Shown piece by piece: positions 1-7,057 of a stretch of DNA of 64,000 bases. The stretch spans positions 1,938,501 to 2,002,500 of the forward strand of contig NC_010424.1 in assembly GCF_000018425.1 (NCBI RefSeq). The letters run 5' to 3'. The DNA comes from Candidatus Desulforudis audaxviator MP104C (GTDB taxonomy: Bacteria; Bacillota; Desulfotomaculia; Desulfotomaculales; Desulforudaceae). Numbering within the stretch: the stretch's first letter is position 1; each line of letters opens with the position of its first letter. A model generated the notes under the pieces. It worked only from the letters and a program-made list of their open reading frames with translations, did not search any database and had not been told where the DNA came from. Both the position numbers and the translations under genes were made by a program.

Positions 1-606
1 CCGCTTGATCGCGTAGCGCCCGGGCGCGCCGATGAAAACCAGCATGTCGTAAATGTCCTCAGGCGCGGAGAAGATGATTTTCTTATGTGCGATGAGGTCG
101 CGCACCTCGAAGTTGAAGCCGCCGTGCATGTTCGGGTCTATCACCAGGCCAATGGTGTTGAACGGGTCGGCGAAGATCCGGTAGAGCGGCAGGTTCCAGG
201 CGCCGGGCTCGGTCTTGTCGGCCATGAGCACGATGACCGGCTCGCTCTTGCGCTCCACGACCTCAATCTCCGCCACACCGGGTCCAAGCCCCTTGATGTT
301 GCCCGAGAAAGCGTCCCCCAGGAGATCTTGGCCGGCGCCGTACAGCTTGAGCTTCTTGGCGACCTCGGTGCAAGCCACGAAGGTGTCCCATGCTAACTGG
401 TGAATCTCGCCGTTGTTGCGTCCCAACTCGTGTGTGAGAATCAAGTTGATATCGTCACCAACGTGAGTCACGTGGAAGTCTATCAACAGCGGGCTGCCCG
501 AGAGAATGCCCTTGGCCTTTTCCAGCAACTCCGGGTGGACTCCGGAATGCCCCACAAACCCACCAATGTCCGCTTTGATAACGGAGAGTGTGACTGTCTT
601 GTCCAT
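1..606 (-). CDS. fbp: Fructose-1,6-bisphosphate aldolase/phosphatase (class V FBPase), N-terminal part
   Basis: The first 202 codons run in frame off the left edge, so the C-terminal half is missing. The start is the ATG at 606, behind a GGGGGAGGAG ribosome site. The protein begins MDKTVTLSVIKADIGGFVGH, which is the signature of the archaeal/thermophile-type bifunctional FBP aldolase/phosphatase; D13 and H20 fall in the known N-terminal metal-binding segment. Further motifs are HVGDDINL and DPFNTIGLVIDPNMHGG. In this family one enzyme condenses triose phosphates to FBP and dephosphorylates it, driving gluconeogenesis, and it is common in chemolithoautotrophs and thermophiles. It is divergent to nothing nearby; ppa lies upstream in the same direction. 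Family assignment is strong. Confidence 0.9.
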   Translation of the reverse strand, partial: MDKTVTLSVIKADIGGFVGHSGVHPELLEKAKGILSGSPLLIDFHVTHVGDDINLILTHELGRNNGEIHQLAWDTFVACTEVAKKLKLYGAGQDLLGDAFSGNIKGLGPGVAEIEVVERKSEPVIVLMADKTEPGAWNLPLYRIFADPFNTIGLVIDPNMHGGFNFEVRDLIAHKKIIFSAPEDIYDMLVFIGAPGRYAIKR

Positions 607-728
607 GTTCTCCTCCCCCTGCATCTTGTGCTGAAGTCTGCCATACTATTTCTACGTTACGTTGGAATATCCTTTAGAATACCACATGAAAGTCCCTCGT
701 CTTTTCGCCATTTGCCGCCACGGACCGG

Positions 729-1244
729 CTATTTGACCGTAGGCGCCGAATAGGGGCGGAGGGAGCGGAAAACGACCTCGCGGGCGAAATCCAGGTTCCG
801 CCAGCCGCGAACGAGGGTCTGCTTGTGCTCCAGGTCCTTGTAGATGGTGAAGAAGTACTCGATCTCCCGGAGGCGGTGGGCGTCAACGTCCGCCAGGGTG
901 CGGAACCGGTCCATGCGCGGGTCCCGTGCCGCCGCCGCCAGGATCTTGACGTCCCGGCCCTTCTCGTCGGCCATTTCCAGGGCACCCAGCACGCGGGCCT
1001 CGACCAGGCAACCGGGGAAGGTGGCCGTGGAGATCATCACCATCACGTCCAGCTCGTCGCCGTCCTCGGCCAGAGTATTTGGGATGAACCCGTAATCGGT
1101 GGGGTAGTGCACCGGCGAGTACAGCACTCGGTCCAGGCGCATAATCCCCCGCCGCCGGTCATATTCGTACTTGTTGGAACTGCCCCGGGGAATCTCGATG
1201 GTCACTTCGACCTCCAGGGGCGTTTTGGCGTGGGGTATGAACAT
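729..1244 (-). CDS. ppa: Inorganic pyrophosphatase, family I
   Basis: This 171-residue soluble enzyme hydrolyses PPi to phosphate, which pulls ATP sulfurylase and other PPi-releasing reactions forward. That role matters in a sulfate reducer, which makes PPi when it activates sulfate. The family signature DGDELDV is at residues 61-67, preceded by HYPTDYGFIPNT and the N-terminal IEIPRGSSNKYEYD metal/substrate segment. Length is normal for bacterial family I. The start ATG has a good GGAGGTGA ribosome site 7 bases upstream. It is transcribed toward fbp across a 120-bp gap. Confidence 0.93.
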   Translation of the reverse strand: MFIPHAKTPLEVEVTIEIPRGSSNKYEYDRRRGIMRLDRVLYSPVHYPTDYGFIPNTLAEDGDELDVMVMISTATFPGCLVEARVLGALEMADEKGRDVKILAAAARDPRMDRFRTLADVDAHRLREIEYFFTIYKDLEHKQTLVRGWRNLDFAREVVFRSLRPYSAPTVK

Positions 1245-1360
1245 TTTTGAGTCACCTCCACCCTTAGCTTGCCCCGGCCGCGCCGCCCGTACCAGTCGCC
1301 CGCGAAACCGGGTTGCGGGGTACCGCCGCGGTGTTTACAATTGATGCGGGAGGTGGGAGC

Positions 1361-1723
1361 GTGTTCAAGCGGTACGCACTGTACCTGCTGCGCTGGCAGC
1401 TGTCCACGCCGGTTCTGGCCGTGGTGCTGCTCTGGCTGAGCAACTTTCACGTGACCTTCGCCACTGTCGTCGCCAATTTGATCGGCGGCCTGATATTCTT
1501 CTGGGTCGACAAGTTCATCTTCACCTCGCCTGTCCTGGCGCCCCAGTGGGAGATCCGGGAGAAAGTGGCCTGTGCGGACTGCGGCCGGGTGGCCCGGGGC
1601 TTTCGCCTGGTGCGCACGAAGAACTACGACAAGACCCGGGACAAACACCCGGAGTTTCGCTGCACCGACTGTTCCGACCGCAAACTGGACGAACTGCGGC
1701 AGCGGGGCGTCAAACTCGACTAA
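1361..1723 (+). CDS. Small membrane protein with C-terminal zinc ribbon, function unknown
   Basis: About 120 residues. Residues 5-50 hold two hydrophobic segments (LYLLRWQLSTPVLAVVLLWL, then VVANLIGGLIFFWVDKFIF). They are followed by a soluble tail with two CxxC pairs (CADC and CTDC), which suggests a zinc ribbon facing the cytoplasm. I chose the GTG at 1361 because it has a GGGAGGTGG ribosome site; an in-frame ATG at 1313 lacks one. The gene is divergent from ppa, with about 115 bp between them. No specific function is recognised. Confidence 0.75.
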   Translation: MFKRYALYLLRWQLSTPVLAVVLLWLSNFHVTFATVVANLIGGLIFFWVDKFIFTSPVLAPQWEIREKVACADCGRVARGFRLVRTKNYDKTRDKHPEFRCTDCSDRKLDELRQRGVKLD

Positions 1724-1726
1724 CCC

Positions 1727-1768
1727 CCCAAAAAGGGGCCAGGCCCCTTTTTACCTTCTTTGACTTTC
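1727..1768. repeat. Dispersed palindromic repeat, copy 1 (GGGGCCAGGCCCC type)
   Basis: A perfect palindrome with AAAAAGGGGCC and GGCCCCTTTTT arms sits immediately after the zinc-ribbon gene. The same 42 bases, including the tail ACCTTCTTTGACTTTC, recur at about 58569-58610. The palindrome alone recurs at 41340. A degenerate partner (AAATGGGGCCTGACC) follows at 1773-1790. As RNA it would form a GC hairpin followed by a U-run, so it can also act as a terminator in either direction. Confidence 0.8.
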
Positions 1769-1957
1769 TGAAAAAAATGGGGCCTGACCGACCTGACTCC
1801 TTTTTGCCTTCCAAGATAAGGTTTCACAGTGAGAGTCCTTTTCAATCGGATGACACCTTAGCCTAAGGGAAGCATATGCTTTCACTGAGGGGAAGGAAGT
1901 AAAGGAGTTAATGAAGCGGTCTAACCTTTTTGGGGACATACCGAAAATGCGGGAAAG

Positions 1958-2503
1958 GTGTCTGACGTCTTTTTCGGGTGGCTCATGGGGGGGATGGTGG
2001 TGTGGAGGTTGTGGAAACGGCTGACGACCGGGCATGGACCCCGCGGGCTGGTCCTGGTGCTGGCCTCCGGGGGCGTGCTCTGGCTCGGCTCGAGTTTCAG
2101 GGACATACCCCTACCCACCGCCGGTGACGGTGTCACGGAGGGGTTTTTTACTTTTCTATCCGCGCTCGGCGCGGTAGAGGAGAGGGGACTGGCCGATTTC
2201 TTGGCTGCCGCTGCCGGGCTGGTTTTCTCCATAGCCTTGCTGGGGGGCGCGCTCTACCGGGAAGTATTGGCCCTGATCACCGACCGCCCGGCGCTCCCGC
2301 CGGGACGCTGGCTGTTCCGGGCCGCATTCGCCGCCGGGCCGCTCGGGGTGTTCCTCTACGTGGGCGCGCAGTGGCTCACCGTGTTTACCGCCGGCCTGCT
2401 GCTGCTCTTCAGTCTGATTTTGGTCATTTCCGCCCTTCGGTCGGCCCGCGTGCCGCGGCGCCTGGGATGGAGGATGGGAGTGCCTCCTCCCGGCAGACGC
2501 TAG
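1958..2503 (+). CDS. Hypothetical polytopic membrane protein
   Basis: Up to 181 residues with several hydrophobic stretches (around residues 5-18, 30-45, 66-100, 115-135 and 135-160), so probably four to five membrane helices; the arginine-rich tail should be cytoplasmic. The start is uncertain. The GTG at 1958 lies inside a degenerate palindromic repeat (AAAGGTGTCTGACGTCTTTTT), so the ATG at 1985 is a reasonable alternative. No family recognised. It is flanked by non-coding DNA on both sides, with no obvious operon partner. Confidence 0.5.
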   Translation: MSDVFFGWLMGGMVVWRLWKRLTTGHGPRGLVLVLASGGVLWLGSSFRDIPLPTAGDGVTEGFFTFLSALGAVEERGLADFLAAAAGLVFSIALLGGALYREVLALITDRPALPPGRWLFRAAFAAGPLGVFLYVGAQWLTVFTAGLLLLFSLILVISALRSARVPRRLGWRMGVPPPGRR

Positions 2504-2759
2504 ACCGTGCGGACGAAAAACCGGGTGTTGTGTTGGTTAAAACCTTTCGCTACTCGAGCGCGCCCGATGCCTCCAGCCAAGGCGCGCGCCCCGGCGCTCA
2601 TGGTCACCAGTATTAGCCATCTTGTGATTGCTTGCAGGCCGGCTCACGGGCGCACCTGAATCGGGAGTTGACCGGAATCCACCAAATGGCCTAAATTGGG
2701 TATAACAAGCAAATTCAGGGCAAAAGCACCAAAGATTGAAGCAGGGAAGGAGTGCGGTG

Positions 2760-3305
2760 ATGGATTCTGTTACTGTGAAAGACATTATGACTACCAGAGT
2801 GGTCACCGTGGAAATGGACGATTCGATTGGCTTGATTCTGGAGATATTCAAGCATGCCGGGTTCCACCATGTGTTGGTCGTAAGTCCTGAAACCGGGGCA
2901 TTTGTTGGAATCATCTCGGACCGAGACGTGTATCGCAATGTTAGTTGCTTTATTGGGACTCTATCGGAGCAAGCCCGTGACCAGAACACACTGAGAAAAA
3001 AGGCACACCATATCATGACCAGAAACCTGATTACCGCCACCGAAGATATGACTGTCAAGCAAGCTGCCGAGTTAATGCTGGCCAATAAGATTTCCTGCCT
3101 GCCGGTTCTTTGCGCGGATCGGACAATAAGAGGCATTGTCACCTGGAAAGACCTCCTGCGGTACGCTTTTGATTTGCCGAAACATAAACCTACTCCCCAA
3201 GATTTCTCCCGAAAACAAGGTAGTGAGAAAATCAAGGAAGGGAAAAGTCAAGCAATTGTCCCTTCGACAAAAACTAACAGAAACTCTGAAGGAAATAGTT
3301 GCTAG
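2760..3305 (+). CDS. CBS-domain pair protein
   Basis: The 181-residue protein is made of two CBS motifs: VKDIMTTRVVTVEMDDSIG at residues 5-23 begins the first and AHHIMTRNLITATEDMTVK the second, each ending in a GI(I/V)(S/T)xxD/K strand. A basic, polar tail of about 40 residues follows. CBS pairs typically bind adenosyl nucleotides and act as energy or redox sensors; the ligand here is unknown. The ATG at 2760 is preceded by GAAGGAG at 8 bases; upstream TTG at 2736 lacks a site. Stand-alone gene, followed by the c-di-GMP riboswitch of the next transcription unit. Confidence 0.88.
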   Translation: MDSVTVKDIMTTRVVTVEMDDSIGLILEIFKHAGFHHVLVVSPETGAFVGIISDRDVYRNVSCFIGTLSEQARDQNTLRKKAHHIMTRNLITATEDMTVKQAAELMLANKISCLPVLCADRTIRGIVTWKDLLRYAFDLPKHKPTPQDFSRKQGSEKIKEGKSQAIVPSTKTNRNSEGNSC

Positions 3306-3330
3306 GTGTCGAATTCAAAAAAAAATGGTA

Positions 3331-3420
3331 TCTGATTCAGGGCAAAGTCGCCGAAAGGTGACGGCGCAAAACTAGAGGGGCTACAGCGATAATACGCCAA
3401 GCCAGCCAGTTGCCGGATAT
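3331..3420 (+). promoter_or_regulatory. Cyclic-di-GMP-I (GEMM) riboswitch
   Basis: The sequence carries the conserved GEMM-I elements in order: AGGGCAAA; a GNRA-capped helix (GTCGCC-GAAA-GGTGAC, 3347-3362); GGCGCAAA; the second helix with GGGGCTAC; and AGCCAGCCAGTTGCCG. It lies between the CBS gene and the HD-GYP gene and is followed by an intrinsic terminator. The likely role is c-di-GMP control of transcription of the downstream phosphodiesterase gene; whether ligand turns the gene on or off cannot be read directly. Confidence 0.9.
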
Positions 3421-3440
3421 CAAGCACTAAAGAGATTATT

Positions 3441-3465
3441 CCGTACTGGTGGTACGGTTTTTTTT
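3441..3465 (+). terminator. Intrinsic terminator of the c-di-GMP riboswitch
   Basis: CCGTAC and GTACGG arms with a 5-base loop are followed by eight T residues, 44 bases before the HD-GYP start codon. It is placed as the expression platform of the riboswitch. Confidence 0.8.
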
Positions 3466-3508
3466 GTTGGAGCCCTTAAATGGATCGGGAAGAAAGGGAG
3501 GAATACCC

Positions 3509-4090
3509 ATGCAGCCTTTATTGATCGCTGCCCAAGCCGCTGAATTACTGTCCGGCTCACCACAGGGTCTTTTAGTTCATTCTCGACGTGTTGCATCCCT
3601 GGTAGCCTACATTCTTGAGACCGCCCCAAATCTGGCAAATGGCTACAGGCAGGATGAAATCATTCTTGCGGCACTCTTGCACGATCTTGGTAAACTGCAT
3701 TGGCCTGAAGAGTTCTTTTCCAAGCCCCGCTACCTGCTAAGCAATTCCGACTTCTTCTTGATGGAATCACATCCCTTTAGCAGTGCCAATCTGGCCAGGC
3801 AAATAGGGGCACCGGAAAGCGTGGCCACCCTTATAGAGCAACACCACGAAAAAAAAGGGGGTGGGGGCTATCCACGCAAGCTGATAAACCCCGACCCGGT
3901 GGCTCTGTTGATCGGCACTTGCGATGCTTATGCGGCCTGCCTTGAACCCAGACCATACAGGCCGGAAACTCTAACACACGCCCAAGCCTTGAAGGAGGCC
4001 AGAAAAGTGGGATGTCTCACGTCGGCTGCCATACTGGAGGTATTGCCGGACAGAATCTTAACAAATAGTCTCAAGTTGGGACGACTGTAG
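3509..4090 (+). CDS. HD-GYP-like cyclic-di-GMP phosphodiesterase
   Basis: 193 residues, a bare HD domain with no sensor. Visible metal ligands: H24 (HSRRV), H58-D59 (LLHDLGK), H88 (ESHPF), HH112-113 and D139 (CDAYAA). The segment HHEKKGGGGYP (112-122) matches the extended HD-GYP motif HHE..DGxGYP with the usual D-G replaced by G-G. By family the enzyme hydrolyses c-di-GMP to pGpG/GMP. The ATG at 3509 has a GGGAGG site 7 bases upstream; upstream in-frame starts lie in the terminator hairpin. Control by the upstream c-di-GMP riboswitch supports the assignment and implies feedback. Confidence 0.85.
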   Translation: MQPLLIAAQAAELLSGSPQGLLVHSRRVASLVAYILETAPNLANGYRQDEIILAALLHDLGKLHWPEEFFSKPRYLLSNSDFFLMESHPFSSANLARQIGAPESVATLIEQHHEKKGGGGYPRKLINPDPVALLIGTCDAYAACLEPRPYRPETLTHAQALKEARKVGCLTSAAILEVLPDRILTNSLKLGRL

Positions 4091-4108
4091 GGCTGATTCT
4101 TAGCATTT

Positions 4109-4303
4109 ATAGAACTCGGTGGGACCATCGGCTTGGACGAAGAGGCGGTGCTGCTCATCCCGGCCGGGACCCTCAAAGGGGCGGCCGAAGTTGATGTCAG
4201 GTCGCAAAAATCCCCCGAACGCTCCAGCACGGCGTCGTTCTGGGTGGGACCTCCACCCCGTATCAGGACTTTCAGGGGCTTCCTTGGCCTTCCAGGTTTT
4301 TGA
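4109..4303 (+). pseudogene. Possible coding remnant (IPAG-type beta domain fragment)
   Basis: An open stretch without a start codon encodes ELGGTIGLDEEAVLLIPAGT and then LKGAAEVDVRSQ. This resembles the beta-strand pattern around 'IPAGAL' in secreted or S-layer-associated proteins. It has no upstream part and its end overlaps the next minus-strand gene, so I read it as a decayed fragment. An antisense frame (about 4100-4330) is also open, and I cannot exclude that this is chance. Confidence 0.25.
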
Positions 4304-4889
4304 CTGAATCGCAGCCGGCTTCTCGCACAATCATCCCGCCGGCACCGGGTCTAGATGCGGCGTCCTTAAAACCGTCGGTGTTGACCCCGCGCAGCTCGAG
4401 CACCGCCAGTCTAAAGTTGGTGGATAGCAGCGCCGCATTGGCTGCCGCATGTTCGAGGTCGTCGACCGTGGTAATCTGCATGATTTGCTGCCGCAGCCTG
4501 CGAAGGTCGGGAAAGAACCGGTGTATCACGTGCTTTTCCCCGGGCGGTGAGTTGAGAGTCTTCTCCGGGGTCCAATCGTGCCTTTCTACGATTGTGACTT
4601 CTTCTTCCGCGGCCTCGAGCCTGCTCTGGACCTCCGGGTGGGTGATGTCGTCCTCGCGGGCGAACCGGATTGCCTCCTTAAGCGTCCCGGCAATCGTGGA
4701 AAAGTGTGCTCTTGCGCAAGCAATGCACCCGATGCTGACGTTTTCATCTGCCGCGGGTGATTGCGCAGGGGTTGGTTGTTGTGCGGGAAACGAGTCGCAG
4801 TTCGTCAGCCCGTCTATCTGTACAGCCGGCCCGCCGTATTGCGCGGCGGGGTCCAGTACGGCTTCCGGATCTGTAAAACCGCTTTTCAC
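4272..4889 (-). CDS. Hypothetical protein with CxxC motif
   Basis: About 205 residues. A low-complexity N-terminal part rich in Q, P and A leads to IGCIACARAHFSTIAGTLKE, with a CxxC pair at the start of a long helical region (acidic and basic heptads, possible coiled coil: EVQSRLEAAEEEVTIVERHD, then RRLRQQIMQITTVDDLEHAA). No catalytic motif is recognised. I chose the GTG at 4889 (AGGTGAT site) over the first open codon at 4946. It lies between the two c-di-GMP enzymes but on the minus strand with the cyclase; 109 bp separate it from that gene. The CxxC could bind metal or be redox active. Function unknown. Confidence 0.5.
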   Translation of the reverse strand: MKSGFTDPEAVLDPAAQYGGPAVQIDGLTNCDSFPAQQPTPAQSPAADENVSIGCIACARAHFSTIAGTLKEAIRFAREDDITHPEVQSRLEAAEEEVTIVERHDWTPEKTLNSPPGEKHVIHRFFPDLRRLRQQIMQITTVDDLEHAAANAALLSTNFRLAVLELRGVNTDGFKDAASRPGAGGMIVREAGCDSVKNLEGQGSP

Positions 4890-4998
4890 ATTTATCACCT
4901 GCTTTCCAAAAAACCGTCCCAAATATTTTCCCCGTTTGCGGCGCAATCATTCCCGTGAATCTGAATGTCCTTTTCATAAGGTTTCTTTCCAGTTGACG

Positions 4999-5943
4999 CT
5001 AGAGACACTTCCCCAACTGCTCGTCCCAGCATCTGAGCCCGAAACAGCAAACCCTATCCCTACCCTGGGCCTTAGCCGAATAGAGCGCCTGATCGGCCTC
5101 GGCTATAAGCCTGTCGACCGACTGAGGAGCCGCCGGATTAAGAGCCGTGACCCCAAAGCTGGCCGTAACGCGCAGGCTTACGCCGGAATCCAGCTTTACG
5201 GGTGTAGACTTGATGCTTTGCCGGAACCGTTCAGCAATCGCCCCTGCTGTTACAATGTCAACTCCCTCAACAAGGATGAGAAATTCCTCGCCGCCGTACC
5301 GTCCGAGGAAATCATACACCCGTTTTACCGCGCGCAGTTTTTTAGCTACGTCTTGCAGCACCGTGTCACCGGCCAGGTGACTGTACTCATCGTTAATGCG
5401 CTTAAAATGATCCAGGTCCATAAATATTACGCCTACGGGCCTGCCCTCGCGAATACCCCGTGCAACCAGAGCCTCCAGATGCTCCAGTAGGACCCTGCGG
5501 TTGGGCAGTCCCGTCAGGGCATCGGTGGACGCCAGGGCCGCGATTTTCTTGTTCGCCTCCTTGAGTTTCTCTTCCAACTCAATGATCCGTATACCGACCT
5601 GAACGCGGGCCTTCAGTTCCTCATGGTGAAATGGCTTGGTAATATAATCGTCAGCCCCGGCGCCCAGTCCCTCCACGATGTCGTCCTTACTGCCCTTGGA
5701 AGTCAAAAGGATGACGTAAACGTACCCCGCAAGCTGCGAGTGCCTGATGGTCCTGCACAGTTCCAGCCCGTCCATCACAGGCATTATCCAGTCGGCGATC
5801 ACCAGCCTGATTTCTTCCCTTTGCAGAATCTCCCAGGCCTCGGCGCCATCCCGGGCAACAATGATCGAATGACCCCATTCTTCCAGCGCCTTTTGGACCA
5901 CACGCGCCGAAACGAGGCTGTCGTCAGCGACCAATATCCTCAT
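4999..5943 (-). CDS. Response regulator diguanylate cyclase (REC-GGDEF, PleD/WspR-like)
   Basis: 314 residues. The receiver domain (1-120) has acidic residues D7/D8, phospho-acceptor D51 (ADWIMPVMDG) and K103 (ITKPF). A short coiled coil (120-136) joins it to a GGDEF domain (137-300) with active-site GGEEF at 217-221. An inhibitory site RVYD at 208-211 lies exactly five residues before GGEEF, so product inhibition should work. It makes c-di-GMP from two GTP when phosphorylated. The ATG at 5943 is preferred over the ATG at 5952 for ribosome-site spacing. No partner kinase is adjacent. Its product is the ligand of the riboswitch at 3331. Confidence 0.93.
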   Translation of the reverse strand: MRILVADDSLVSARVVQKALEEWGHSIIVARDGAEAWEILQREEIRLVIADWIMPVMDGLELCRTIRHSQLAGYVYVILLTSKGSKDDIVEGLGAGADDYITKPFHHEELKARVQVGIRIIELEEKLKEANKKIAALASTDALTGLPNRRVLLEHLEALVARGIREGRPVGVIFMDLDHFKRINDEYSHLAGDTVLQDVAKKLRAVKRVYDFLGRYGGEEFLILVEGVDIVTAGAIAERFRQSIKSTPVKLDSGVSLRVTASFGVTALNPAAPQSVDRLIAEADQALYSAKAQGRDRVCCFGLRCWDEQLGKCL

Positions 5944-6097
5944 TGTTACCATCCTGCCGCTCTCTGTTATTTTCTGTTATTTATTACCTACTTCGCGGTT
6001 TTTTAATGTATTCCTCTCTTGTATTCCTCTCTGATCTGAATTACCTTAAACCCTGGGACCCGACCGGCATCCGGCCTTTTTGCCTGAAGGTCTCTTT

Positions 6098-7057
6098 TTA
6101 AAACCGGCTGAGGAAAACCAGAACGGCCGCGCCCGCGGCCGCAAACAGCCAGGCGGTTGCCCAGAGCAGGGTTACCGCTTGGCGTATGGCCGGCGGTCCG
6201 GGCGGCGGGTATTCCGCGCCGAGGTACGGTTTTTCCGAAGGTCTCCCGTTGTAAGTCGACGGCCCGCCGAGACAGGCGTTGAGCGCCCCGGCGAACAGCG
6301 CTTCTCCGTGGCCGGCGTTGGGGCTGGGGTGAGCCAGGCGGTCCCGCCAGCCCACCCGCCAGGCGTCCCGCGCGGAAAGGCCGGACAGCAGGGCCGCCGG
6401 GGGCACGAAAAAGAGGGCCAGCCGCGCCGGGACGAAGGCGGCGAAGTCGTCCAGCCGGGCGGCGGCCCGGCCGAAATCGCGGTACGGCCCGTGCCGGTAA
6501 CCGATCATCGAATCCAGTGTGCTGACCGCTTTGTAAACCCAGGCTCCCGCCGCTCCGAAGAGCAGCGCGTAAAAAACCGGGCAGAGGACCGCGTCGACCG
6601 TGTTCTCGCCCACCGTCTCCACCGCCGCCCGGCGGACCTCCCGTTCATCGAGACCGGCGGTGTCACGCCCGACGATCATCGCCAGCCTTTGGCGCGCGCC
6701 CGGCAGGTCGCCACGCTGCAGATATCCGTCCACCGCCAACGCCTCACCGGCTAGCGAATGAGGGGCGACGGCCAGGTAGACGAGCAAGGCTTCCACGGCT
6801 AGGCCCCACCAAAAGCCCGCCGCGTACCCCAGTTTAACAAGCAGCCATGCCGCCGCACCGGTTACCGCGATCACACCCATCGCCAGCAGGGTCCCCGACC
6901 AGCGCACCGGCAGCGGTAGGCGCCGGATGGACTCGCCGGAGGCGATCAAGTACCCGATCAGCCGAACGGGGTGCGGGAGCTGGGGCGGATCGCCCAGCAG
7001 CCGGTCCAGGACCACGGCGGCCAGGATCACTCCGGCCCTATAGGCCAAGAATTCCAT
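6098..7057 (-). CDS. cbiB: Adenosylcobinamide-phosphate synthase CbiB
   Basis: 319 residues, polytopic membrane protein with the CbiB start pattern (VVLDRLLGDPPQLPHPVRLIG) and conserved HGPYRDFGRAAARLDDFAAF and AFPVP-like C-terminal elements (SPNAGHGEALFAGAL). It attaches the aminopropanol (phosphate) arm to adenosylcobyric acid. It is the last gene of the B12 operon and overlaps cbiP by 20 bases, so it is translationally coupled. The aminopropanol phosphate donor is made by the CobD encoded two genes upstream. Confidence 0.95.
   Translation of the reverse strand: MEFLAYRAGVILAAVVLDRLLGDPPQLPHPVRLIGYLIASGESIRRLPLPVRWSGTLLAMGVIAVTGAAAWLLVKLGYAAGFWWGLAVEALLVYLAVAPHSLAGEALAVDGYLQRGDLPGARQRLAMIVGRDTAGLDEREVRRAAVETVGENTVDAVLCPVFYALLFGAAGAWVYKAVSTLDSMIGYRHGPYRDFGRAAARLDDFAAFVPARLALFFVPPAALLSGLSARDAWRVGWRDRLAHPSPNAGHGEALFAGALNACLGGPSTYNGRPSEKPYLGAEYPPPGPPAIRQAVTLLWATAWLFAAAGAAVLVFLSRF

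Noticed and set aside
2696-2760. TTCAGGGCAAAAGCACC upstream of the CBS gene, similar to the start of the GEMM riboswitch
   Set aside because: Only the first conserved block is present; the GCGCAAA and GCCAGCC parts and the helices are missing.
6060-6095. ACCGGCATCCGGCC hairpin after cbiB as operon terminator
   Set aside because: The T-run is on the plus side while the operon is on the minus strand, and the stem is only four pairs; too weak to annotate.
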